Assembly (NCBI GenBank): GCA_016178045.1
Contig: JACOUE010000004.1
Span: forward strand, 1 to 40,408
Direction: 5' to 3'
DNA length: 40,408 nucleotides
Source of the DNA: Chloroflexota bacterium
GTDB lineage: Bacteria > Chloroflexota > Dehalococcoidia > SM23-28-2 > JACOUE01
A model generated the notes under the pieces. The model did no database searches. It had not been told where the DNA came from and saw only the letters and a program-made list of their open reading frames with translations. Positions 18,907 through 27,562 of this stretch are shown piece after piece; positions within the stretch are counted from its first letter, which is position 1; each line of letters starts with the position of its first letter. Position numbers and translations under genes: made by a program.

Positions 18907-20067
18907 TCACTGACCTGCGCCCTGCGCCCGTTCCGCCAGTAGGGCGTCCACAGCGGCCGCCGCCTCTCGCTGGAGGTCCGGCAGGACGTGGCTGTAGGTG
19001 TCCAGCGTGATGCTTACCTTCGCGTGGCCGAGGCGCTCGCTCACCACCTTCGGATTGACGCCGGCCCGCAGCATCAGCGTGGCCGCGGTGTGACGCAGGT
19101 CATGGACGCGCAGGTGCTCCAGTCCGGCCTCCCGGACGATGCCGTAGAAGGCGCGCCGCACCGTGCTGTCGTAGAGGGGACGACCCTGAGCGTCGGCAAA
19201 CACGAGGTCTCCATCGCGATAGGCCGGGCCCGCCCGAAGGCGCTCCGTCAACTGCTGCCGCCGGTGCTCCGTCAGCACTCGCACCGTCTCCGGCGACAGG
19301 GCGACGGGCCGGCGTGAGCGGTGCGTCTTGGGCTGACCGAACACCACTCCTCTGCCACTGAAGAAACGCGCTGTCCGCGCGATCTCCATCGTCCCGCGTT
19401 CCACGTCCACGTCCTGCCAGCGGAGGGCCAGCAGCTCGCCGAGGCGGGCACCGGTGGCCACAGCGAGATACATTAGGGGGTAGAGCCGGCTCGCCCTGGC
19501 GGCCCGCAGGAAAGCCTGCGTCTCCTCAGGAGACAGGACTCGCATCTCGCGCCGTTGAGGCCTGGGAGGCGACGCCGCATCTGCGGGGTTGCGGGCCAGC
19601 AGTTGCCAGCGCACCGCCCAGTTGAGCGCCTCTCGCAGCACGGCATGGTGCTCAAAGATGGTTTTGGCCGATAGCTCTTGGCCGCGCCCATCCCGCCGCG
19701 AGAAGGCCCCATAGGCGGCCTGAATGTGTGCTGGGCGGAGATCGCGCAGCCGGAGGCTGCCGAGCGCCGAGATCAGATGCTGCTCCACGATTCCCTCGTA
19801 GCGGGCAAACGTGGACGGCGCCACCGTTTGGGCCGCGCAGTCACGGAGCCACCGCCGCAGGTAGTCCGCCACGGTAAGACGGGCCGGTGTCAGATCCGTC
19901 CCCGTATCTCTCTGGTGGAGCGCCTCGGCCAGAGCGCGCTCGGCTTCCCGCTTAGCCCCCCTTACTGTGAGGTAGCGGCGCCGCCGGCGGCCCAAGGTTG
20001 GGTCGCGGCCCAGGTCTATGGTCAGCTCCCAGGTGTCCTTACTCTGCCTTCGGATGCTGCCTGCCAT
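18907..20067 (-). CDS. tyrosine-type site-specific recombinase/integrase
   Basis: SAM-like N-terminal core-binding domain; catalytic residues in ATGARLGELLALRWQDVD, HDLRHTAATLMLRAGVNPKVVSERLGHAKVSITLDTYSHV. Confidence 0.95.
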   Translation of the reverse strand: MAGSIRRQSKDTWELTIDLGRDPTLGRRRRRYLTVRGAKREAERALAEALHQRDTGTDLTPARLTVADYLRRWLRDCAAQTVAPSTFARYEGIVEQHLISALGSLRLRDLRPAHIQAAYGAFSRRDGRGQELSAKTIFEHHAVLREALNWAVRWQLLARNPADAASPPRPQRREMRVLSPEETQAFLRAARASRLYPLMYLAVATGARLGELLALRWQDVDVERGTMEIARTARFFSGRGVVFGQPKTHRSRRPVALSPETVRVLTEHRRQQLTERLRAGPAYRDGDLVFADAQGRPLYDSTVRRAFYGIVREAGLEHLRVHDLRHTAATLMLRAGVNPKVVSERLGHAKVSITLDTYSHVLPDLQREAAAAVDALLAERAQGAGQ

Positions 20068-20191
20068 GAGACGCCTCCTCCTTCTTGTGGCGTCTGCGGA
20101 ACGCTTTCGCCTTGCACGCTGGCGAGCAATACTGTTGCCAAGTGGTCGCCGGGTAAAAGCGCATCCCGCAGATCGGGCACTTCCGTTTCAT
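20039..20191 (-). CDS. 50-aa zinc-ribbon mini-protein overlapping the integrase start
   Basis: ATG at 20191; MKRKCPICGMRFYPATTWQQYCSPACKAKAFRRRHKKEEASHGRQHPKAE; CxxC...CxxxC pattern; overlaps the integrase by 29 nt; absent from the supplied ORF track. Confidence 0.6.
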   Translation of the reverse strand: MKRKCPICGMRFYPATTWQQYCSPACKAKAFRRRHKKEEASHGRQHPKAE

Positions 20192-20206
20192 CGTGTGGAT
20201 CGTACC

Positions 20207-20542
20207 CTAATGCGTTACGCATATCAAACCCCCTAATGCCGCTGAACCGCGGGCTGGTGGACCGTCTCTTGCCGCCGGCACCCCCGCCTCTCGGGCGATC
20301 CACTGCTCCAGCCCGAAGCGGGGCACCCGAATGACCCGCCCCGCCATCCCCAGGCGGATGTGCGGCAGCTCGCCCCGGGCCACAAGTTGATAGGCGAGGT
20401 CACAGCTGATCTGGAGCAGCTCCGCAGCCTGAGGGACTGTTAGAAGGAGGGCGGTATCGGACGCCGTCGTCACCCGGCCTCTCATCTCGCAGGCGCCCGC
20501 ATGGGTCAAGCCCCATACCCCGTTCTCGTCCTTGTCCTGCAT
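20207..20542 (-). CDS. excisionase-family / helix-turn-helix DNA-binding protein
   Basis: LLTVPQAAELLQISCDLAYQLVARGELPHIRLGMAGRVIRVPRFGLEQWIAREAG: excisionase/MerR-type HTH. Confidence 0.75.
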   Translation of the reverse strand: MQDKDENGVWGLTHAGACEMRGRVTTASDTALLLTVPQAAELLQISCDLAYQLVARGELPHIRLGMAGRVIRVPRFGLEQWIAREAGVPAARDGPPARGSAALGGLICVTH

Positions 20543-21577
20543 GCCCCTTCATCCCCAGTCCAAACTGCTTTTGCCCCGAGGGTAGCCCCCCGCAACTCCA
20601 ACCCAACTCCCAAATAAGGCCGACTTCCCTCCAAAATGGGGCCGTCTCCTCCAATTTTCTTCCAAGCCCTCGCATCATCCCCGTGACTCCCTTGCCTGCT
20701 CTCTTCCTGTCTGCCATCCCAACCCGTCGGCACCACATAGGCTTTCAGAGCGCCAAGGTGCTAATCCCATAGCGGGAAGGACGGCTTGTCCCGAGCCTGT
20801 AGGCCGGACTGTACATGACCGAGTAACCTAGGGATGTAAAGGAGCAGGAGGAGTTCTTGCGGGCTCTAAAGTAGATGCACAGAACCCAGAGGATCGTCCA
20901 CATAGAACCCAGAATCGCCTCCATCCCGAAGAGGACCAGCGTATGCGCCAGAAGTCGCCTGCCACAGTCTACGCGGCGGCAACTAGGGAAGACACTACGT
21001 CGGCATCCAACCCCTTCACATGGCCGGGCAGCATCGGCTCTGAGCTTTGGGCTCAGGCCAGTGAAGGGAATAGGCCGAGGGCTGAATCGTTGCGGCCCAT
21101 GCGCCGGAAGTGCAGCGATACGTGGCCAGCGACAGGCACCACGTCACAGTTACTCCACCGTTCTCGTGCTTACAGAGAGCCCTAACGATTCAGAAAGAAA
21201 GACAACCTAGGAATGATCGAAACTTTAGGAGTGTGCTTGCAGTACCACCTACAGAACTTGCTCCTGAAGACCCAACCACCGGGAGCCAGTGTTCTTCTTT
21301 CCCCCAACCAAAGAATCAACTCCAACAAATCTAAAAAGCATATTAGCCACACTCAAATTTTTCTCCAATATTTCTCCAACTCCGGCCCAATCGTATAGGG
21401 GATCGGTGCCAAGAGGCCGCCGACGCGGTCGGCGGCCGAAAAAAGTTTCCGGTCTGTCCGGTGGTTGCGTTGGAGAAAATCAGCCTTCGATTGGAGAAGT
21501 TGGAGTCGATTGTTCGAGAAAAATTGGAGATCCGCCAGGCGTTAGACCGATCCCCCAGCTCCCCAGGCCGCCATCGC

Positions 21578-23017
21578 CTACTCTTCCAGCAACCAGAGGA
21601 AAAGGGCCGCCGGCACAATCTTCACCGGCCCCACCAGGTCCAGAGTAGTGCGTGACAGGAGGATGCCCGAACCGAAGCTCTGCCGGATCACTAGGGTGTC
21701 GCGGCCGGTGATGCTGCGCTGGTACTTCACCTCAACCGGGAGCTTGGCGGGCACCCTCCCGACGAGGAAGTCGATCTCTCTCCCCGCCGCGGAGCGCCAA
21801 TGGAACAGCGCTTGCGGCACAGGAAAGGCCTCCACCAGCTCTCGCTCCGCCGAGCGGAACAACGCTAGAGCAACGATGTTCTCCACGAGCAGCGGCAGGT
21901 CTGGGAGACGCGTGCTATACGTGATGCGCTCCGGGAAGCGAAGGATTATCGGATCCACGGCATACAGCTTCTTCCCTCTCTTCGGTGCCCGGGTCGCACG
22001 AGAGGTGTCCCAAGAGTAGATGACCAGGAGCTCAAAGGCTTCGGCCAGCGCTCGCGCGTACTCTTCGGCAGTGGCCGGGGAAGCGACTCCGATTGCCTCG
22101 GCCAGTTGTGTCCAGCTAATGGGGGTGCCCAGGCTTATCGATAGGCGCTCCAATAGCTTCATCGCCACGGCCGGATCGCGCCCGATGCGGCTGACGTCGC
22201 CAGCGATGATGTCCCACAACGCCCTAACGGTCGCGTCGGTAACCTCCCTCGTATCTTCCAGAAGGTAATCGCGGACGGCGGCCGGAAAGCCGCCGACGCG
22301 CGCATAAGCCTCCAGATGCCGGTCCAGGGCTGGGAGGAACACCAGATGTCGTTCCAGAACGTCGCTCGCCTCCTCCGGGCTGGAAACCAGCCGCTCGGGA
22401 CGCAGGCGAACTCCGGGATCGGGCAGCGACCGATCGACCGCCGCCACGAACTCGGAGAAGCTCAGCGGCAGTAGGATCTTGTCTAGATCGGCAGCTGGCC
22501 CCCTGCGGCCTGGGAGCCTCTCGGCTCCCCTGCGGATGTCGGATGCGATGGACCCCGTGAGCACGAAGAAGTCGTTCCGGGCAGGGGTATTGTCCCGCAG
22601 GTACTTAACCGCCCGCTGCCAGTCGGGGACGGAGGAGACCTCATCCAGAAGGATATAGCGCCTGCCATCACCACCAATGGCACGGCCGCGGTTGACCAGT
22701 TCGACGATGGCCTCCGGCTCGCTTTCCAGGTCCAGCGAGTAGTAGAGGACGTTAGTCGAGGGGGCGCCGGAGCTTATCAGGCGCTGGACCAGCATCTTCA
22801 GGGCCGTCGTCTTTCCCACTTGCCGCGGGCCTCGAAGAGTGTAGACTATTGGGCTATCGACCTTCAGCTCCTTCAAGAGGGGAAGGGGGCGCTGAAACGG
22901 GAACTCGGCGAGTTCCCGGAGATTGGCATCGCGATCGATGGCAGAGGGATCGCTCCACCATGGATTCTGCTCCCGTAGTCGTTCCAGCACCACGTTCGCA
23001 CCCTGCCTTCTTATCAA
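21578..23017 (-). CDS. ATP-binding protein (AAA + DUF4143-like)
   Basis: VYTLRGPRQVGKTTALKMLVQRLI Walker A; YILLDEVSSVPDWQRAVKYLRDN Walker B; DUF4143-like C-terminus (WRSAAGREIDFLVGRVPAKLPVEVKYQ). TTG start at 23017 or a downstream start. Confidence 0.85.
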   Translation of the reverse strand: MIRRQGANVVLERLREQNPWWSDPSAIDRDANLRELAEFPFQRPLPLLKELKVDSPIVYTLRGPRQVGKTTALKMLVQRLISSGAPSTNVLYYSLDLESEPEAIVELVNRGRAIGGDGRRYILLDEVSSVPDWQRAVKYLRDNTPARNDFFVLTGSIASDIRRGAERLPGRRGPAADLDKILLPLSFSEFVAAVDRSLPDPGVRLRPERLVSSPEEASDVLERHLVFLPALDRHLEAYARVGGFPAAVRDYLLEDTREVTDATVRALWDIIAGDVSRIGRDPAVAMKLLERLSISLGTPISWTQLAEAIGVASPATAEEYARALAEAFELLVIYSWDTSRATRAPKRGKKLYAVDPIILRFPERITYSTRLPDLPLLVENIVALALFRSAERELVEAFPVPQALFHWRSAAGREIDFLVGRVPAKLPVEVKYQRSITGRDTLVIRQSFGSGILLSRTTLDLVGPVKIVPAALFLWLLEE

Positions 23018-23096
23018 TCCGAGTTTACAAAACCCCTAGGGATTTATCAATCCGAGTTTACAAAACCCCAGGGTATTTGTAAAATGCGCTTGATAA
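23011..23096. repeat. operator-like repeats: two exact 26-bp direct copies plus one imperfect inverted copy
   Basis: TTATCAATCCGAGTTTACAAAACCCC at 23011-23036 and 23044-23069; TTTGTAAAATGCGCTTGATAA at 23076-23096 is an inverted variant. Confidence 0.85.
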
Positions 23097-23117
23097 GAGT
23101 CTTCCGGCTGTCGAACC

Positions 23118-24389
23118 ATGCCGAAACTCACAGCAAGACACGTCGCCAACGTTCTGAAGCAAGTGCAGGGCTCCCGCAAGCGGGCCCAGCACCTTGACAG
23201 CGCCTCTATCCACCCCTTCCCAGCTCGGATGCCGGCCGCCCTCGCTGAGTTTCTCATCGAACAGCTCACCGACCCTGGGCACACCATCCTGGACCCCATG
23301 GCCGGCTCGGGGACCACGCTTGTGGCCGCCAGGCGCCTGGGCCGACGAGCGATAGGGTTTGACTTGGACCCGCTGTCAGTAACTCTTTCTCGCACCGTCA
23401 CCGCTACGCACCATCCCCAGGCGTTGGCCGAAGCCAACGATCGCGTGTTCCAAGCGGCGATGGAAATGGCAGCGAGGCCCTCTGACCTCCTGGACAACCT
23501 GCGGGCACATTTTGACGAGGGGGACCGCACCTTCCTCGACTACTGGTTTCCTCCTCGGTCCCAGCTGGAGCTGTTCGCGCTGCGAACGGCAATAGAGACG
23601 GAGGGCGATGAGAGGACGCGGAACTTCCTGTGGTTGGTTTTTTCCAGCTTGATCATCGCCAAGTCTGCGGGCGCATCTTATGCCCTAGACCTTGCCCACT
23701 CGCGGCCCCACCGGGACACAAAGAAACGGATCGTGTGGCCGCTGGAGGCGTGGGCGCCCCGCTTTCAGCGAGCGGCAAGGGGACTGCCATTTGCCTCTTC
23801 CCAGGAATCGCTGCCGGAGGCGATAGTGCGAGTGGGCGATGCCCGACATTTGGAGCTAGAGGACGAGTCCGTAGATTTCGTTCTGACCTCGCCACCATAC
23901 CGTCTGGCCATCGATTACATGCGAGCCCACAAGTTTGCCCTCATATGGATGGGGCACAAACTGGATGCACTCAGCGCTGTCCGGTCGAGCATGATCGGGG
24001 CTGAGCGCGCCCTCCGGAGTCCCGATGGCGTGCCCACCTCCGTAGAAGACGCCCTAAAGCGAAGCATCCCGCTACCGTCCTATCGCGGCGTGATCCGCCG
24101 CTATGTCTCAGACCTCCAGGCGTCTCTGCGTGAGATCCAGCGAGTGCTCAAGCCGGGAGGGGTAGCAGTGGTAGTTGTAGGGCCGTCCATTATTTCGCGG
24201 TCCCGCCACGATGCTCCGGAACTGATGCGCCAGCTTGCTCCCGCGGCTGACCTGGAGCTTCTAGCGACAGTAGAGCGGCGCCTGAACACTGGGAGGCGAT
24301 CTCTACCAGCGCCGAGCAGGGTTTCGGTCGGCAACGCCCTTCGTAAGCGGATGCGCCGGGAGTTCCTGGTTGCCCTGGGCAAAGATTAG
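23118..24389 (+). CDS. DNA methyltransferase (N4-cytosine/N6-adenine type)
   Basis: SAM motif LDPMAGSGTTLVAARRLGRRAIGFDLDP and catalytic TSPPYRLAIDYMRAHKFALIWMG. Confidence 0.88.
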   Translation: MPKLTARHVANVLKQVQGSRKRAQHLDSASIHPFPARMPAALAEFLIEQLTDPGHTILDPMAGSGTTLVAARRLGRRAIGFDLDPLSVTLSRTVTATHHPQALAEANDRVFQAAMEMAARPSDLLDNLRAHFDEGDRTFLDYWFPPRSQLELFALRTAIETEGDERTRNFLWLVFSSLIIAKSAGASYALDLAHSRPHRDTKKRIVWPLEAWAPRFQRAARGLPFASSQESLPEAIVRVGDARHLELEDESVDFVLTSPPYRLAIDYMRAHKFALIWMGHKLDALSAVRSSMIGAERALRSPDGVPTSVEDALKRSIPLPSYRGVIRRYVSDLQASLREIQRVLKPGGVAVVVVGPSIISRSRHDAPELMRQLAPAADLELLATVERRLNTGRRSLPAPSRVSVGNALRKRMRREFLVALGKD

Positions 24390-24434
24390 TGCCACGTCCA
24401 GCGGGAGGGCCAAAACCTAACGGATTGACACGCG

Positions 24435-25046
24435 ATGCCACCGACCAAAGACTTCGGCGAGGAAGTGCACCAGCGGCTGCTGCAGGGTGACCCTACTGCG
24501 CCCTCCGAGGTGATCCTCACCTATCTTGAACCCCTCATCGGCCGGCTCAGGCAGCGCTTCCCAGACGTCAAAGATGAGACGATCATCCGGGATGCGGTGA
24601 CGGACGCCCTATTCCAGTACGTTCAGTCTCCGGGACGCTTCAATCCTGCGAAGTCGAGCCTTGCCAGTTACCTGACAATGGCCGCGCGAGGTGACTTGCT
24701 TAATGCCCTCGCCCGAGAACGAAGGCGCGCCGCCCGCCAGGTCCCCCTCGAGACTGTCGCAGAAGCAGCCCTGGCTCGGAATACATTAGAGGAGAGTGAG
24801 GACTCTAGCGATTCGATGGCCGCTTCTCCCCTCATGCAGGCTATCCCCCAGGAAGTCTCGGACCCGACGGACCGTGAGCTGTTAGAGATGATACTCACCG
24901 GCGAGCGAAAGACGGCACGCTATGCCCAAGCGCTCGGGATAGCCGACCGGAGCGAGACCGAACAGCGCAAGATCGTCAAGCGCCACAAGGATCGGCTCAA
25001 GAAGCGACTGCGGCGCCTCGGGGTGAAGTTACGTGAGCAGAAGTAG
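24435..25046 (+). CDS. sigma-70-like (ECF-type) RNA polymerase sigma factor-like protein
   Basis: LLQGDPTAPSEVILTYLEPLIGRLRQRF...RFNPAKSSLASYLTMAARGDLLNALARERRRAARQ resembles sigma region 2; basic HTH-like C-terminus. Confidence 0.65.
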   Translation: MPPTKDFGEEVHQRLLQGDPTAPSEVILTYLEPLIGRLRQRFPDVKDETIIRDAVTDALFQYVQSPGRFNPAKSSLASYLTMAARGDLLNALARERRRAARQVPLETVAEAALARNTLEESEDSSDSMAASPLMQAIPQEVSDPTDRELLEMILTGERKTARYAQALGIADRSETEQRKIVKRHKDRLKKRLRRLGVKLREQK

Positions 25047-25470
25047 CAAAGTCGTCCAGCGGGCCCTGCAGCGAGCGGCAGCGGATCCCTTCTTTCTCGC
25101 CAGCGCGTTGGAGGCCTATCGCTCTCTCAACGGGCTGGATGATACCGCCTTGGCTGACTATCTGGACTGCTCCACGGAAGACATGGCGCGTCTGGCCTTC
25201 TGCCGGCGCCCCGTCACCGATGCGGCGACGTTCCGCCGGGAGGTGGAGCAGATCGCCGCCTACGCGTCCGTTAGAGCAGAGAGGCTCGCTCAACTTTTGC
25301 GGGAGATCGAGTCAATAGACGCTTTGCAGGCGGCAGACAGAAGCACCAGCTCGGGGCAAGGATTCCTAATGGCGGCCAGAGACCGTGTGGGCGAAGAGAA
25401 GGACACTGCGAAGGACGCCGGCAAGAAGCGAAGACCCAGGAAAGATAAGGGCCGAGGCCACAAGTCATGA
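25033..25470 (+). CDS. hypothetical protein, overlaps both neighbours
   Basis: ORF overlaps the sigma-like gene by 14 nt and the peptidase gene by 4 nt; Lys/Arg-rich tail. Confidence 0.6.
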   Translation: MSRSSKVVQRALQRAAADPFFLASALEAYRSLNGLDDTALADYLDCSTEDMARLAFCRRPVTDAATFRREVEQIAAYASVRAERLAQLLREIESIDALQAADRSTSSGQGFLMAARDRVGEEKDTAKDAGKKRRPRKDKGRGHKS

Positions 25471-26216
25471 CGGAAGGCTGGCTGGAGCGTATCGTCGAGG
25501 AGTTCTGGAAGCGGGCAGGCGGCCCCGAACCCTTTCCCCGCAACCTCGAACGCCCCATCCTGTGGGCGTTGCCCCTCGCTCTGCTCAAACTCCCACGTCT
25601 CTGGGTCAGCGACGTCGAAGTGTGGCTGCAGCGGCGCGGCATCGCGTTTCGACTGGACTGTGGAGACCGCCCCCTTCGGGGTTGTCTGGTGGCCTACGGC
25701 GGTCGGGGATGCGTCTTGCTGGATGGGAGTGATCCTGAAGATGAGCGCCGATTCAGCTTGGCCCACGAAGCCGCCCACTTTCTGCTAGACTACCTCCAGC
25801 CTCGCGAGCGGGCAGTGGCCCGGCTGGGCGCTGCTATCCTTGAGGTGTTTGATGGCCTCCGCGGGCCGACCGTCGACGAGAGGGTCGATGCTGTCCTCGG
25901 CCGCGCCTCCATCGGTGTCCACACCCACCTGATGGAGCGACAGCCTGACGGGGTCCTGGGCTGCGGTCGAATTGTCGGGGCAGAGAGCCGGGCTGACCGA
26001 CTGGCCTTGGAACTGCTGGCACCGGCTGGCGAGGTGCAGTGTCGTGTAGCGCGTTTCCGACGGCCTTCGAGCTTTCAGAGAGGTGTCGACTTGGCGGTAG
26101 AGATCCTGACCGGCGACTTCGGGCTGCCGGCGGCCGCGGCCGAGCCATACGCGAAGCTGATCATGCGTTGCTGGCGGGGAGGGCCATCATTTCGCGAGTG
26201 GCTGGGACTGTCATGA
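25467..26216 (+). CDS. ImmA/IrrE-like metallo-endopeptidase
   Basis: RRFSLAHEAAHFLLDYLQPRE: HExxH-type zinc motif in the ImmA/IrrE context; ESRADRLALELLAPAGEV. Confidence 0.82.
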   Translation: MTEGWLERIVEEFWKRAGGPEPFPRNLERPILWALPLALLKLPRLWVSDVEVWLQRRGIAFRLDCGDRPLRGCLVAYGGRGCVLLDGSDPEDERRFSLAHEAAHFLLDYLQPRERAVARLGAAILEVFDGLRGPTVDERVDAVLGRASIGVHTHLMERQPDGVLGCGRIVGAESRADRLALELLAPAGEVQCRVARFRRPSSFQRGVDLAVEILTGDFGLPAAAAEPYAKLIMRCWRGGPSFREWLGLS

Positions 26217-26295
26217 CTACCAACGATGTCGAACTTTTTCTTCTAGAGCGGAATAGGATTTAGGAGCCGAGAAGCTTCGGCTTCAGGCAGGACTC

Positions 26296-27546
26296 ATGAG
26301 CCAAACTGATTGGGACAGCGACCGGGAGACGCGAGAGTTTACGGTGCCAGCGCCTCCTCCGCCTTCAGCGGAGCCGGCGCTCGTCGATGCTCACGAGTTC
26401 GAGGTCGCCTTTGGTGAGCCCCTCGCCCGGGCGCTGGATCTGGACACCTGGCAACCTGGGGAAAATCTGGCCGCCCTCTACGGTCGTCTCGAGGAAGAGA
26501 TCGAGCAGGCGGTGCGGCAGGAGAGCCGTATCCGAGACCGCATTCGCGAGGAGGTGTTCCCACGCCTTCGGACCCGGGTGGGCGCTCCGACTGACGCCGG
26601 CGTGTATCAGGCGCGCGTCGAGGACGTGGAGCATGTCCACAGCGGCCTGCTATTCAACGGCGCCGTGGAGGCCTGCGACGGCACCAGCGTGGTACACGAC
26701 ACCCTGCCGGTCACCATCGCCCAGATCGGCGTGTGCCTTGTTTCCTATCGGGGCGACCAGGGCTCCTGGGTGCAGCGCCTGTACCGGCGCGACTTGCGGG
26801 TCAGCAGCCTTGATCCCGTCGAGGAAGCACTGGAGGTGCTGGAACGGCGTCAGCGGCGGGCCGGCTTTGACATGAGCAGCCGACGCGACACACTGAGCGA
26901 CCTAGGGCGACGAGGCATCATGACCTACGCGGAGCGGGCTGTCCTCCTCCGCAAGTCGGAGGCCCCCTGGCGAATGGGGCATGGAAATCCCACGCCATAC
27001 GAACTGCTCACCGGTTCGGGCATGAGGGAACTTCTGGAGAGCGGCCTCGATTTGCTGCATGATCTGGTGGAGGGACACCGCCGATTCGTGTTTGTGCCCA
27101 GCGCCCCAGCGGCACGCGCGCTGCTCACGATCAGCAATGCCCTCCGGCCGCTCGAATACGCCATTGTGGACACGATGACCGGCTGGCTAGAGCGCATTGT
27201 GGAGCAGGGTCACTATCGCGGCGCCTGGGAGGTGCTCCTCCCGCGGGTGAAGCAATTCGTCTCGGGCGTGGGTCCCCAAATCGTCGTGGGACTGTACCGA
27301 GCCTCGGACATGGCGCCGGCGCAGCTTTTTTACGCCCACGTAAAGCATGCCCACGAGGCTGCCCTCATCGCCATGGCTGATAGCGCCCTCCAGGAGCATC
27401 GCGGGTTCCCGATGCTCATCGACCTTGCAGACACTGTCTGCCGCGCCACCTTCGGCACGGACTCATTCACGGCTTCGACACAGCTCGCCTACGTAGAGGC
27501 CGGAGAGCCATTCAGATACCTTACCGAGCGCCAGACTCGACGCTAG
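26296..27546 (+). CDS. putative NurA-like nuclease
   Basis: GAVEACDGTSVVHDTLPVTIAQIGVCLVSY resembles the NurA DGS motif strand; C-terminal HEAALIAMADSALQEHRGFPMLIDLADTVCRATFG resembles a NurA C-terminus; 16-nt gap to the HerA-like gene. Confidence 0.6.
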   Translation: MSQTDWDSDRETREFTVPAPPPPSAEPALVDAHEFEVAFGEPLARALDLDTWQPGENLAALYGRLEEEIEQAVRQESRIRDRIREEVFPRLRTRVGAPTDAGVYQARVEDVEHVHSGLLFNGAVEACDGTSVVHDTLPVTIAQIGVCLVSYRGDQGSWVQRLYRRDLRVSSLDPVEEALEVLERRQRRAGFDMSSRRDTLSDLGRRGIMTYAERAVLLRKSEAPWRMGHGNPTPYELLTGSGMRELLESGLDLLHDLVEGHRRFVFVPSAPAARALLTISNALRPLEYAIVDTMTGWLERIVEQGHYRGAWEVLLPRVKQFVSGVGPQIVVGLYRASDMAPAQLFYAHVKHAHEAALIAMADSALQEHRGFPMLIDLADTVCRATFGTDSFTASTQLAYVEAGEPFRYLTERQTRR

Positions 27547-27562
27547 AAGAGGGAGGATCGAT

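Noticed and set aside
20400-20738. Minus-strand ORFs 20400..20738 and 20506..20736
   Set aside because: Overlap each other and the excisionase-like ORF out of frame; no recognisable motif.
20875-21210. + strand ORFs in 20875-21398
   Set aside because: Short, mutually overlapping, no domain or ribosome-binding support.
21415-21437. Perfect hairpin as a rho-independent terminator
   Set aside because: On + strand it is followed by an A run, not T; on - strand the T run precedes the stem. Not a standard terminator in either direction.
25345-25371. RSTSSGQG peptide in the 25033..25470 product as a dispersed-repeat insertion
   Set aside because: Peptide resembles one often produced by dispersed repeats, but the DNA here (AGAAGCACCAGCTCGGGGCAAGGA) does not match a repeat seen elsewhere in the window.
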